Shown here: positions 45,478 through 58,200 of the stretch, in pieces
Layout of the letters: the number at the start of each line of letters is the position of its first letter
Numbering within the stretch: the stretch's first letter is position 1
Origin: Mytilus galloprovincialis
Taxonomy: Eukaryota; Mollusca; Bivalvia; Mytilida; Mytilidae
Direction: 5' to 3'
Assembly: GCF_965363235.1 (NCBI RefSeq)
Contig: NC_134851.1
Coordinates: 20,922,347-20,986,346 of the forward strand
DNA length: 64,000 nt
Translations under genes and position numbers: made by a program
Notes under the pieces: model-generated
Seen by the model: the letters and a program-made list of their open reading frames with translations, nothing else
Database searches by the model: none
What the model was told of the DNA's origin: nothing

Positions 45478-47212
45478 GAAGATATGAAAGGGATTGAGCA
45501 ACATGCGTAGCCTTTAAAAGCATTCTCCAAGTTTTGTGAGGTTGATTACTCGCTCATTATTTGATAAAACCTAATGAGTAAATTGTTCTGATAATCCACA
45601 AAGGCCTTAACATACTGATAAAAGGACTTACTTCAACGGGAAAAGGCATACGTCTTTGCATTTCCTTTAAACAATGCGATGTTTACATGTTGAACTTCAA
45701 AACTTTCAGCCTTTAAACCAATTACAAAAAATTACAAAAAATGCATACACTTTTGTTTTTATTCATGCAGAAACTAAATTTTGTTTTAAATAAGACACTT
45801 AGTCTGATTACAAACAGTTTAGCCTATCTAAGTGTTACATATTGTTTTTAAAGTTCGTAAATAACGTTAAAATTTTAAAAAAAAAAGCACACACAAAAAA
45901 CGAACTCCGATGAAAATTTAAAAGGGAAAGTCCCTTTTCAAATGGCAAAAGCAAAGGCTCAAACATGTCAAACGAATGAATAACAACTGTAATACATTCC
46001 TTACTTGGTACATGCATGTCTTATGTAGAAAATGGCGGATAAGACCGGGTTTGATAGCTAACTAAACCATTCATTTGTGTGACGGTCGTTTGAAATTCCA
46101 TTATCTTGACAATCCATATTAGCCACAAATATACCGAACTTAACACTGATCTGACAAGTAAGTTATGCCTCTTCCAGTGATCATTTAAAAAAGTTTTGTT
46201 TTTGTATTTGGTTAATTGATCACTGTTCACAGTTAATATGGCAAGCTGAAAAGGGGATAGTCCACTAGCATGTGAGAAAAAACTAAGGATTTTGGTTTCC
46301 GGCAAACGTGCCGCTGGCGACAACGGTTGTTGAATGTGTGATTGTGTCGGGTAAATGGAACTGCTTAAGTTAAAAAGTAGTCACTGATAGTAGCACTGAC
46401 GCACTTATTTTCATAGATATTATTTGGTCCTTTGTCAAGGACTTGTGACGTTTGATATATTTTTTTTTATGATAATATTGAGAGAACTCAAATGATTAAC
46501 TGTCAACTTTAATAAAAGAAATGAACACACTGTGTTCATAGAATAAATGTTTACGTTATGTAGGTCAAACACAACTGCTGTTTCCGTTTGGGCTGATCAA
46601 TAACAGTAATGTGTTTCTTACTGTTTAGAATCGATTAGATATCTATGTATGTATGTTATATTCAAAAAATATATTGTGAATTCGAGATATACTGCTTATA
46701 TCTACCATTTCCTACATAGAAAATGCCTGTACCAAGTCGAGAATATGACAGTTAATATCTATTTGTTTAATGAGTTTTAGCTTTTGATTTTGCCATTTGA
46801 TTACGGACTTTCCTTTTTGAAGTTTCCACCGAGTTTTTGTTAGTGATTTTTCTTTTTAATATACTTTATACCAAAAACTACACCTCGCGTTTTTTTATGA
46901 TTTTGATAGTGTAATACAAATGCATTGAAGTTCACATTCTCGTTGAGGCGAGACTATGGGCAAGTCTTTTATATTTCTTTTTTCATACAAGTAATATATA
47001 CATGTTCTTCTAAATTTATTACATGAAACATGTATTAACAAAATGTTGATACGTGAATCTTATACACATCACATCCGCGACCAAATATGTTGCAAGATCG
47101 GCAAAAGACTTATGTTTACTAATTTTCCACCAGCAAATATATATACAACTACAATGTATGTCCCCATTGTACACTTCATTACTTTATGCTTATCTTGATT
47201 GACCTCTTTCAG
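45478..47212 (+). other. Remainder of the gene G intron
   Basis: Collinear with the C intron without the LINE insertion. It includes mussel repeat tails (about 45890-46110 and 46720-46850). No exon seen. Confidence 0.6.
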
Positions 47213-47514
47213 GCCCGCATCACCATCAGTGTATGACGTGTGACAATAATGTTATGGTACACAGATACGTCTTGTTATTCATGATGTGTGTTATTTGGAT
47301 CGTGAGACCAATTGTTTGGATTATCAACTTCCGGTACACGTTTTTGTCACAAGATATAATTCCAAGCATTACAATGTACATTGTGTATATGACTTTACTA
47401 TGGCATTATCTACAAGAAGGGTTTGATAAAAACAATCGCATCGATCATAGCTGCAATCACAGATTAAATGACTTGTTTGGATCAGAAAAGCAAAAACATC
47501 CGATCCTTATATAA
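47213..47514 (+). CDS. Gene G exon 2: membrane segments 6-7 and charged tail
   Basis: Acceptor CCTCTTTCAG at 47212, then G-P-H-H-H-Q-C-M-T-C-D-N-N-V. Segment 6 has V-I-W-I-V-R-P, and segment 7 follows I-I-P-S-I-T. The tail ends K-Q-K-H-P-I-L-I with TAA at 47512, as in C. Only about eight residues differ from exon 2 of C. Confidence 0.8.
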
Positions 47515-47955
47515 ACCTATCAATTGTATATTAAAAATTAAAAAAAAGAATAGTTTTTATTTTTACACTTTCCAAAATATAGTCAGAGGTTGCTTTGACG
47601 TCTAATGGACTTATACGAACTTGTTTGTCACTTAGTGACGCCAGAGATAAGTTCAAATTAAACTAAAAATGTGGAAAATTATCCTTCGTGAAGTAGAAGC
47701 ATCATACAGCATTGCAATACTGAAATTAATCTGCGAATATGTATCTTTTATTTGTATACTGATCCCTGAAGCACAAAAACTGTATTTGCATCAACCTACT
47801 CATTAAAGATACTACTCGTATTAATATTCTGAAACAGAGGCTGTTAAGATGGCAACACACCGTGTTCTTATTCCTCGTAAAATCAATTGAACGCCAAGAA
47901 GGGAAGTAACTCTTAGACCGCAATAGTTAGGTTTAAAAGTACAACAGATTTAAAA

Positions 47956-48589
47956 ATGTTCATATTTTCATCTGTCATCTTGTTCAGAAGCATCTTTCAA
48001 TATTTTCAACTGTTTGTCATTGCTTTGACTCTGGTTTTTGGATTGCTGATATTGATAGTTCTTCCGTTGAATTTTTTTACGCATAAGCACAAACTTTCAA
48101 ACAGTTCATTTCTTGTTTTGTTAATCAGATTTTTTCATGAAAGCTTTGCGTCCATGACCTGGCTAAAATCAACATATCATTTATATGACATTAGTCCTTT
48201 CATGTTCGATAGCTACACCCCTGTCGCCTGTTTTATATTAACACTTGGTGTAATGTCCATGACAGAATGTTCAAAAGAGGAATTACGAACAAGTACGTTT
48301 GTATATGGAGTTTACATATCTATGGTTTTGCTACTAGATTTTGAAATAGGAATTGTTAACCAACATGCACACCACAGCGTGAAGTTCCACAAATCTAACC
48401 TTTTCTTTACTGATTACGAAGTAAAACGAAAAGGTTGGTCATTTGACAAGATGCTGACAGAACTATTATATGTGTTGAAATATAACAGCTCCTTTGTGTG
48501 TTATACATTGGAATATGTTTTAGTTTATGCTCTTGTCACTGTAATCCTGCTCTGGAACGTAAAGAAATGGGTGACCAGTGGTCAACAAG
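47956..48589 (+). CDS. Gene H exon 1: subfamily-2 member, segments 1-5
   Basis: 211 residues plus one base, beginning M-F-I-F-S-S and keeping all family landmarks (W-L-K-S-T, T-E-C-S-K-E-E, E-Y-V-L-V-Y-A, SGQQ|G phase-1 donor AAG|GTAAATT). A sequon N-S-S lies before segment 5. The exon is intact, and unspliced the frame runs on to a stop at 49000-49002. Its upstream DNA is the 3' flank of G to about 47935, so only about 20 bp of its own 5' sequence (ACAACAGATTTAAAA, shared with J) remain. No promoter block is present and G ends just 441 bp upstream. With its exon 2 broken (50803-51332), H is probably non-functional or expressed only as read-through from G. Confidence 0.6.
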
Positions 48590-50802
48590 GTAAATTAGTG
48601 TATTATTCCGAGTTCTGTGATGTCAGAAATATGTTCATGACTTGCTCGCAATTTGTTAAACACTTAATGTGTATAATTATTGGACTTATCAGAATTCATA
48701 AAAGCCTTCAAATATTGATAGTGGGGTTTCTTTCAATTGGAAAAGGCAAACGTCTTTGTATTTATTTATTTTTTTCGCTATTCGATGTTTACTTATTGAA
48801 TTTTAATATCTTCAGCCTTTTATGGTTTTCATTACCTCTAAAGAGTCATGTTTTTTCAGCTATGATTTTAACATTTTTTTCTTTTATTGGGTTAATAAAC
48901 CACTGTTCACAGTTAATATGGGGAGCTGGGAAGGGGGATAGTTCACTGACATGTGATAAAAGACTAAGGAGTTTTGTGGATTCAACGATTGTAGGAATAT
49001 GAGATTGTGTCTGCTAAATGGGAACCAATTAAGTCATTAATAAGTAGCATTGACCCGCTTATTTTCATGGAGATTAGTTGGTCCTTTCACATAGTCGTTC
49101 TTTACCCTCAGTCAAGGTCATTTGACGTTGAGTTAAATTTAACTTTTCTATGATTATATTGAAATTACACACAGGAGGAACTTATATACGTTATATTATG
49201 TAACATTTGATAAAAAATATGAACACTGTGTTATTAATAGAATTAGAGTTTATTTTCTGTACGTCATACACAACCGATGTTGCCGAAGTACTGATCAATA
49301 CCAATAATTTTAATGTAATGTATTCTATGTTTAGAATCGATTAGAAATAAAAGTATATTTCATATACAGAAAATATATTGTAAATCCTTTGTACACTGAA
49401 TTAAGGAGCCGTTGACACAGAATTATGTTTCGCCTTCAGGTAATTTTGAAAGTGTAATAAAATATTAAAATCAAAAGACCAACCCTGTTAGATATAAATT
49501 ATGCAAAACCTACAAAGTAGATGAATATGATAAACTAATCTTCATAAAACGTGGATATTTCGATGATATGAATATAAATGCATATTATATATTATTGTAA
49601 GAGACTACCCCAGAACTGACCCTTCATGTTAATTATGCAATAGTTTCAAATTCAAGGAACCATGAGCGAGGGACTGGGTTATTAAATCTTCATGGAAATG
49701 ATATGTGCAACACCAATACAACATAAAACCAAATATCATTAATTTTCCATTAATGATTTCCCAAAACTGACTATCACAAACTGTTAAATACTGTTGACGC
49801 CATCGCTCCCACCGGAAACCGGCTTCCATGTTTTTTGTTGAGGAAAGACAAGGATCAAAACCTTTGTATTTGTTCACACTTGTGAAATAAACATATTACT
49901 TTTAATTTATTTAATGCAAAAAAATATTAGCATAATGTGATATGTTGATACATCAATCTTATACACCTCACAATTTTTGCATACGCCAAATACATATTAC
50001 CTATTGCTTATAGTATCTAAGACAAACAACTATTCACGAAAATATCACACTGACAAAGAACCATGAACATGACGTCAAATAACCCTGTCAACTGGTCATG
50101 TACAACTAGAAATCATTCCATATAGCTGACCTACTGGTTACTGTATCCGATAAACGGGACTAATCGGGAAACTAAATATTTACCAGTGAACCATAACAAT
50201 GAGGTCAAGGTCAGATGAACACTACATGCTTGAAATGTACAACTCACACTGATTGCATATACCATATGTAGTTGACGTACTTCTTAAAGAATTAGGGAAA
50301 CTGATCTAATCAAGAAAAATTGATGTTGATTATTGCAATAATGAAATTGAAGTAATGGTAAGATTAACACTGTGGACTATACATGACACATTAAACTTAT
50401 CCCAAACACCACAAAATAGTAGACCTATTGATAAAAGTATCTGACAATAAAATCAAAAAAGTTAAACAGGTTTAAAAGGCCAAAATAAAGTACGAAGTTG
50501 GAGAGCAGAAAGGACCAAAAGTTCCGAAAGGTTTTGCCAAATACAGCTAAGGTAATCTAGATACTTGCCTAATCATGAAAACTTGACAAATGAACCATGA
50601 TAATGCAGCCAGATGAACGCTGTCAAATGGACATGCACACCCTAAAAAATTTTAATGCACAGAATAAAGTAAATCTACTGCTAATAGATTGTGAGTAACC
50701 AACCTTATCATGAAATCTATATAATTTATAAATGAGCCCTGAATTGAGGTCAAGGCAGGATGAATCGTGCTAGACAGACATGTTCCAGATACAATCTATG
50801 GC
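48590..50802 (+). other. Gene H intron region
   Basis: The first part is collinear with the C and G introns to about 49400 (for example TAAACCACTGTTCACAGTTAATATGG versus 46225). From about 50040 to 50790 it consists of inverted copies of the TTGACCTCATTTTCATGG family, which replace the normal 3' end of the intron including its acceptor. Confidence 0.6.
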
Positions 50803-51332
50803 TGACGTGTGACAATAATGTTATGGTATAAAAGAGGGACGAAAGATACCAAAGGGACAGTCAAACTCAATAATCTAAAATAAACTGACAACGCCATGGC
50901 TAAAAATGAAAAAGACAAACAGACAAACAATAGTACACATGACACAACATAGATAACTAAAGAATAAACAACACGAACCCAACCACAAACTAGGGGTGAT
51001 CTCAGGTGCTCTGGAAGGGTAAGCAGATCCTACTTCACATGTGGCACCCGTCGTGTTGCTTATGTGATAACAAATCCGGTAAATAGTCCAATTCGGTAGG
51101 TCACATTCATGAAAGGGAAGGGGATTGTAGTTACGACGTAATGAACATATCCGATGCACAACGGTACATCTTAATAATTATGATGTTTGTTCTTTGGATT
51201 GTGAGACCAATTTGTTGGATCATCAACTTTCGTTTCACTTTTTTGTCACATGATTTAATTCCAAGCCTTACAGTGTACACTGATTTCATTCATCATAGCG
51301 GTAAGCACAGATCACATGACTTTCTTGGATAA
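50803..51332 (+). pseudogene. Gene H exon 2, interrupted by a retroelement
   Basis: TGACGTGTGACAATAATGTT (from 50803) is the conserved C-x2-C region. It breaks at about 50829 and resumes at about 51156 with GCACAACGGTACATC, encoding segment 6 with L-W-I-V-R-P. A deletion then removes most of segment 7 (T-V-Y-T-D-F-I-H-H) before the tail and stop at 51330. The acceptor and the His-rich start are also missing. Confidence 0.75.
50830..51155 (-). mobile_element. 5'-truncated RT retroelement inserted into exon 2 of H
   Basis: Left end AAAAGAGGGACGAAAGATAC and right end ACGTAATGAACATATCCGAT match 4404-4727. It comprises only the 3' untranslated part on the minus strand. Target-site duplication not evident. 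Confidence 0.8.
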
Positions 51333-52113
51333 AAAAGCAGGAATATATTAAAGGTAAAGAAAAGGCAGTTTTTTGTTTTTATACTTTCCAACATTTAGTC
51401 CGACATTGCTCTTATGTAGAATGGCATTTTAAGAACTTGTTTGTGACGTCAGACATCAAAGATAGGTTCATATTTCACTTCAAAGGCAGAAAAGAACCTT
51501 TATGAAGTGAATAAATCATACATCCTTTTACTCCTTTAGTTATATTCTACTCTACAAATATGTAACTTTTATTTACATACTGACCAAAGAAGCACAAACG
51601 GAAAACTTAATTTTTATCAACCTATTCATTGGAACAGTAACTCGTTTTATCCTTCAAAAACAGAGGCTGTCAAAAGAACAGATAACCGGGTTCTTAATAC
51701 ATTATTTAAGTCAATTTGAAGCAAACAAGAAAAATAACTCTCGAACCGCAATAGTAAGGTTTGTCACCAGTAAATATAGATCAAAGTTTAAAAATTCATG
51801 AAGGAACATTCTCATTGTATTGCAGAGAAACGAGTTGAAGTTTCCCTTTTCAATCACACAAGGACCATAACGTTTGAAAAAGAAAAAGGTAAAAATCGTC
51901 AAAATCAAACTTGACCTTAATTTCTTCAATACATGTAGTAACAACATATTAAAATTATAAGCACAGGTTTAAGTGTTCCCAAGAGTATCAAGAGTGCTAG
52001 AGGGCGTAGTGGGTCAAACCAAAGACTTTAAAATTGGTATGTGCTCCTTCTTCGCTACAAATGCGTCATTATAGAGGAAAAGGGAAAGACTTGTCGTGAC
52101 CAAATCAAATCAT
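51333..52113. other. 3' flank of H
   Basis: Resembles the 3' flanks of C and G (TATACTTTCCAACATTTAGTC; AACCGCAATAGTAAGGTTTG). The minus-strand frame at 51711-51947 is not a gene. Confidence 0.5.
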
Positions 52114-53552
52114 AAAACCAAACAAAAAACTTTCCAAGACTTAAACGTTCAATAAACCTTAAACTCATAGTAAATTGAAATATCACCTCCTTTGTCAGCT
52201 GAAATCGACATTAACACGTCTTGTCATGATTCTTTTATGCTTAAATATCCAGTTTTATATGCAAATGATACTAGAAGCCACTTTTTATTCAATACAAAAA
52301 TTTGAGATTTTTTTTCTGTTTCATTTTGTCTGATTTCTATTCCACACAATTAGCAGATTCAGAAATAATAATGAAGTAGAAAATTGAATAATCTAACATG
52401 TTTTAAGTTCACATGTCATTTTAAATACATGATTTATGTAAGTTTGAAATAAAGTATGTTATATGTATAATCCAGAGCCAAGAGGTTCGTCACAATTATA
52501 ACAAACAAGCTGTTTATTACAGTTATTAGTTAACGCAATGACGGATCTTAACCCCGATCTGAAAAGTATGCCAATATCACACTAAATCTCAACTCTGTCG
52601 TCATCTCTAGTAATGATATCAATGAAAAATTATGGATGAATAGTTTTCAACTTATTGCACGGAATCAATTTTAAATGCCATTTCTAAATCAATCAAGGAC
52701 CATCGCAAAAGCATAGGTTCACATTACACTTACATTTTCTCGTCAAGATAATATATGCATTATATATATTTGCCATTTGATATTAAACAATAATATCGTC
52801 ATCGTTTTCGTTGACCAAGCAATAAAGATATCAACGTAAAACGTATCGCTTTTGTTGTGTTCAAATTCATGTATATTCATTTTGATTGAGTCAAGACATT
52901 TCAATTTATATTTTATAGTGTGTCTTTCTATGTTGTAATGTTACACAACTATTTCAGGTTAGGGTAAAGGTTGGCGCCTGTTAAAACGTTTAACACCGCC
53001 GCATTTGTTTGCACCTGTCCCAAGTCAGGAACCTGTTTCAGTGGTTGTCATTTGTTGATGTGGTTCTTAAGTGTTTCTCGTTTCTCTTTTTTATATACAT
53101 ATTCCCTGTTTGAATTGTTTTACACTAGTCGTTTTGGGGCCCTTTATAGCTTGTTATTCGGTGTGAGCTAAGGCTCCACGTTGAAGGCCGTACCTTGACC
53201 TATAACTGTTTACTTTTTACACATTGTGACTTACATCATGTACATGGAGAGTTGTTTTATTGGCCCTCATACCACATCTTCTTATTTCTATAAATATTTT
53301 ACCAATTACAAAATGTATATAAAAATTATCCTTCACAATTATTTTTATAACACACTTATATGTAGGTCTTAAGCTACCATATATGATCAATAAATTCCTC
53401 GCTCCATCGATGTAACAAAGCTGTTGGATTATAAAAATCAGTAAATTAACGTAAAATATAATTTGAATTTATTCATGGATGAAAGATCGCAGAACTGTTT
53501 AAAACGCAAGTTACATAACTTTGTTGATCTGGCATACGATCAATCCATTTTT
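52114..53552 (+). repeat. Subfamily-2 upstream flank leading to J
   Basis: Collinear with 13205-14552, including the inverted short mussel repeat (52960-53285, GAGTTGTTTTATTGGCCCTC). The 66-codon frame at 52971-53171 is repeat sequence. Confidence 0.7.
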
Positions 53553-53780
53553 TTTTATCATAAAATAATGTAAATGACTGATTGTGAATTGCCTGACATC
53601 CTGTTGTGAGGATGTCATGCATATGTAGGAAGATAACGTGTTAATACTATAAGAATACATTTAACTAGAGAAAGACGATGCCTAAATTTGATTTTTAAAA
53701 CTTGCTTTTTCACGGTAAAAGTTCAATGGAATAGTTTTCACCGAACACTTCCTAACGTCTAGCAGAACATATCTCATATG

Positions 53781-53850
53781 GTGTATATTCAGAACAATAT
53801 CATATCAATATACCGTACTTTGTACTAGACTGAAAGCTAACTGTGGATTT
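53781..53850 (+). promoter_or_regulatory. Conserved upstream block retained in pseudogene J
   Basis: GTGTATATTCAGAACAATAT, then TACTTTGTACTAGACTGAAAG and TAACTGTGGATTTTTAACGT, about 200-270 bp before the J start. Also upstream at 53600-53623 is the hairpin TGACATCCT/AGGATGTCA, where C and G have a different hairpin. Confidence 0.45.
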
Positions 53851-54053
53851 TTAACGTGTTTGCTCCAAACTAACCAAATTTAACTTAACTGTTACCGACG
53901 TTCTAAATTAATCAACCAGCAAGAGTTTCCGTAAGCTGGATATAAAACGTGTCAGTGTGTTACAATTTGTACTGATATAACTGTGCTCTGACTTATAGTA
54001 TAAATAAGTTGAAATTAGATCAAGAGGGGGATTGAAAGAACAACAGATTTAAA

Positions 54054-54232
54054 ATGTTCATCTTTTCATCAATCCTATCGTCCAGAAGCGTCTTTCAATG
54101 TTTTCAACTGTCCGGCATTGCTTTGACTCTTGTTTTTGGAATGCTGATATTGATAGCACTTCCGCTGAAATTTTTGAAGCATAATCACAAACTTTCACAC
54201 AGTCTATATTTTGTTTTGTTATATTTTGCAAT
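54054..54232 (+). pseudogene. J exon 1, truncated after segment 1
   Basis: M-F-I-F-S-S-I-L-S-S-R-S-V through K-H-N-H-K-L-S-H-S matches H and C for about 56 codons. After Y-F-V-L-L the family sequence stops and unrelated AT-rich DNA follows, with stop at 54249. Segments 2-5 and the donor are missing. Confidence 0.85.
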
Positions 54233-57200
54233 AATATATATAGACATATAAGCAATGCTTTCAATACAAAATGAAAACATTGACTCCGTCATAAACGAAC
54301 CCGCCGACCAGGAAAAACCAACAACCAAGTTACCTTAGTCGATATGGAAACCTGTGTCCAAACCCTAATGCTCGAAAGCTCGTCTCGAGAGGTGTACTTG
54401 GACAATACTTAAAGTTAGCTTATGTTTACATAAACAAAATATCATCAAAATGTGTAATAGCAAACAAAAATACCAATATATAGTACAAAAACAAGAAAAA
54501 ATCAAACAAAAATGCACCAACATTAAATCTGAACTTGACCAGTTCGAAGTTGGCGAGAGAATGGTCTGATAGGGAAATTATTCCGCGAAAAATGACCATT
54601 CACGTGATACTACAATTAATATCACGTGTCCATACATATATTGAAAGAACCGTTAGTACAATTATAATTTTCCTCTATACTTCGAAACGTGGAAAAATGG
54701 AAATATTATGAGTTTAAAAATCATGCGGTTAATCCTAGGTATACTAAAATAATGAAGTGTTGACACAGAACTATGTTCCGCCTTGATGTATATTTGATAG
54801 TGTAATATAACTGTTGAAATTAAAAGGCAACACTATTAGATATTATAGTAACCAATGTAAACTAAGCAAAACCTACAATGTCAGTAAACCATGACTGAGG
54901 GTGCATGACCAAATAATCTCAATCAAATTGAGATATGTCGATGGTATGAATATAACTGCATACCATGTATTATTTTTTGTTGTAAAAAATTACCCTAAAA
55001 CTGACCAAACAAAGAAATTATGCGAAAATGTCAAAGTCAACGAACCATTAGCGAGAGGTCTTGGTTATATAATCTTCGGGAGATAGAATATACAACAACG
55101 GAACACCAAATCTCATGACTTTACCATGGTGGTTTTTCTAAAACTGACCTTTAACAACCTGAAATAAATCGTTGACGCCACCGCCACTGCCGGAACATAC
55201 CTTGATAGATTCGATGAGGCGAGACAGGGATCAACTTTGAAGTCAATTGTATTTGTCATACTAGTCATATATACATGTTACTCTTAATTTATTTAATGCA
55301 AACATATATTAAGAGAAGGTTATCTGTTGACACATAAATCTTGTACATCTCACAAATATGTATACGCCAAATATAGTTTACCTACCTCTTATAGTATCTG
55401 AGACACTTATTACGAAAAATGAAATTGACAAAGGACCAGGAAAACGATATCAAGGTCATATAACCCTGCCAACTGGACATATACATCTAGCAACTATTCA
55501 ATATCATTGACCTACTGCTTATTGTATCTGATAAACGGACCTAATCGGAAACTACATATCCATCAGTGAACTATAAAAATGAGGTCAATGTCAGATGAAT
55601 ACTGCAAATTTGACATGTACACCTAAAACTCATTCTATACTCCGAATGTTGTTGACGTACTGTTTATAGTATCATAGAAACTGACATAAACAAGAAAACT
55701 TGATGTTGACCATTGGAACAATGAAAATATGAAAATGAAGTAATGGTAAGACGAACACTGTGGACTAGACATGACATATTAAACTTATCCCATACATCAA
55801 ATATAGTAGACCTATTGATAAAAGTATCTGAGAATAAAATAAATAAAAATGTCCAAAGGGCAAAATAAAGGACGAAGTTGAAGAGCAGCTATGGTAACCT
55901 AGATACTGACAAAATCATGAAAACTTAAAATTGACCAACGAACCACAAAAATAAAGACAGATGAACCCTGTCAGATGGACATACACACCTAACGATAATT
56001 TTATGCACACCATAAAGTTGACCTACTACTAATAGATTGTGTGAAACAAACCTTATCATGAAATCTATACATTTATAAATGAACCCTAAATTGAGGTCAA
56101 GGCTAGATGAAACGTGCTGGACAGACATGTACATATTACAAATGTTTAAGACACCAGCTATAGTTGACCTTAAAAGTTCACATAATAATGAAAAAAACAA
56201 ATTGACCACAACTTCAGAGTAAGATTCTTTTAAAACAGAAAACATTAACCTGAAATGGAAACGACTATCCTGAGAATGGACTTATCAGAAGCATAATCCC
56301 ATCCTACTACTGTAAAAGGGGCAAAACGGAAAATCCGATAATAATAAAAATTTTACGCATTGTGGATGTGATATGTTTTTATATTATTAGCAGACTTTAT
56401 TTAGAGAAATTATGAGGGTATTTTGAAATTAAATGAATGTAGCAAAATTCAGCAATCAATGAATTGGAAATTTTGCACAAAAACAACTATGATTAGACAG
56501 ATAAAAGACATTTACTTACCAAGGTTTCAACTCCCTCAGGCAAAGTTGACCTTAAATGGATTGGGCTATTTTTTATGTCCTGTTTAGTAATATAGCTCTT
56601 CACCTGTTTCGGTTCTTATACATCCTTAGCATTCAGCTATTCGGCTGTTAACGTTCCTGGTGCAGGTAAATCCAGAAACGGGCTTCATGAAATCAATATA
56701 TTGTGTATCAATAAATTTAGGTCTTATTTGGGCTATAGTGCGGCATTGCCACATTCAAAAACCAATGAAATAAACCTCCTCGAAAGTTTCCCATCAATTG
56801 TATCATGCATTATGCATTATACCAGAAAAACAAAAAACTGAATAATCTTAGCAAATGGTACCTTAATCATCTAGATTTTGCTTTTGCAGAAATTTCCTTG
56901 AAGTGCCTTGTTTTTCACACATTGTACAATCCCATCAAAATGATGGTGTTTTTGTCAAAGGAACTATCATGCATTATGTTTAATTTAGCTCTATAGTTTC
57001 GGAGAATACAAAACAAAAATGTATTTTTCATCAAGGTTCAGTTACAATGTTTCAATTGCTAAGCGAGAGGCGAAAGATACCAATGGGATATTCAAACTCA
57101 TAAGTCGAACGCAAACTGACAATACCATGGTAAAGAATGGAAAACGACAAACAAACAAACAAACAAACAACAGTATACAAAACATAACATAGAGAATTAT

Positions 57201-57706
57201 AGATTGAGCAACAAAAACCTCGCCTAGAAACGGGAATGATCTCAGGTGCTTTGGAAGGGTAAACAGATCCTTCTGCAAATTTTGCATCCGCGCGAAAGTG
57301 CATTTCGCCCTTTGTAAAGCGTTTCTTGGAGCCAGTGTCTTGCCTAAAATTGCTGTTGTAAGTGCAAAAGTGTAATGTGTAATGTTGACAACTAAAACTA
57401 AGTCCAGTTATGAGTAAAATACACATTTTTTTATTTAGATCGAATTTGTCTTTCAGATGCTATTGGAGAAGCTTCTGCTAAAGTTTCATAACATGTTATG
57501 AAGATTAACAATAAAGCACTTACAACGTATTTTAAGATTGTTATGTTCGGTTTATCGACAAAATGTTGCAAACTCGACAGAAGACCTTATTCTTGAAAAT
57601 GTTAAAGTAGCAAAAATCTTCAATATATATCTACTATATGTTTCTTCTTTGTACAATTTTCTTCTTAATGATAATCTTGAGATACTTTATTTTCAGACGA
57701 GCATCA
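54233..57706. other. Rearranged DNA between the two J exons
   Basis: Contains inverted copies of the TTGACCTCATTTTCATGG family (about 55430-56190), similar to 50040-50790 in H, and a fragment of the RT retroelement (about 57060-57290). Parts near 54750-54900 resemble 49410-49600 in H. No intact exon seen. Confidence 0.55.
57060..57290 (-). mobile_element. 3'-end fragment of the RT retroelement
   Basis: GAGGCGAAAGATACCAATGG, then ACAATACCATGG and GATCTCAGGTGCTTTGGAAG. A diverged copy of the family at 4404, with a four-fold AAAC/CAAA short repeat at 57153-57171. The two minus-strand frames here are shadows. Confidence 0.65.
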
Positions 57707-57952
57707 CGAGCAGTGTATGACGTGTGACAATAATAGTATGGTGCAGCGATACATCTTAATGTTTATGATGTTTGTGATTTGGATTGTGAGACCAATTTGT
57801 TGGATTTTTTTTGGTCACAAGATATAGTTCCAAGCGTTACAATGTACATTTTGTATATTCCTATGCTTTGGTATTTTCTACAGCAAGGTTTCTTTTAAGA
57901 AAGATTCCATTCATCATAGCTATAAACACAGATTCAATGACTTTCTTTGATC
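57707..57952 (+). pseudogene. J exon 2, frameshifted
   Basis: Acceptor TTATTTTCAG at 57706 and D-E-H-H-E-Q-C-M-T-C-D-N-N-S in frame, then segment 6 with V-I-W-I-V-R-P. A deletion after C-W-I shifts the frame and gives an early TAG (57824). The other frame still encodes W-S-Q-D-I-V-P-S-V-T and segment-7-like residues to a TAA. Family sequence fades after GATTCAATGACTTTCTTTGA. Confidence 0.85.
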
Positions 57953-58093
57953 AGAAAAGCAAGAAACCCCAATATGTATGTAAACCTATCAATTATATAT
58001 TAATAAGAAAGAAAAAACAGTTTTTGTTTTTATAGTTTCCATCATTTCGTCCGAGATTTTACTGATGGCCTTTGAAGAACTCAGGCAATGTTA

Positions 58094-58200
58094 AATGTTT
58101 ATGTTTTCTGTGATTTGGATCGTGAGATCATTTTTTTTTGGAGGATTATTAACTTTCATTAAAATTTTGTGTGTCAAGATTTTATTCCTAGCATAAACAT
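58094..58200 (+). pseudogene. K: decayed exon-2 fragment
   Basis: TTTTCTGTGATTTGGATCGT and GAGATCATTT correspond to V-I-W-I-V-R-P of segment 6 with Pro changed, followed by TATTAACTTTCATT and TCAAGATTTTATTCCTAGCA. It is the second exon-2 remnant within 500 bp, with no exon 1 associated. Confidence 0.7.

Noticed and set aside
48590-49002. Read-through of H exon 1 giving a 348-residue frame
   Set aside because: The extension lies past the conserved phase-1 donor in sequence collinear with the introns of C and G.
55925-56245. 106-codon minus-strand frame
   Set aside because: It lies in inverted copies of the TTGACCTCATTTTCATGG repeat family.
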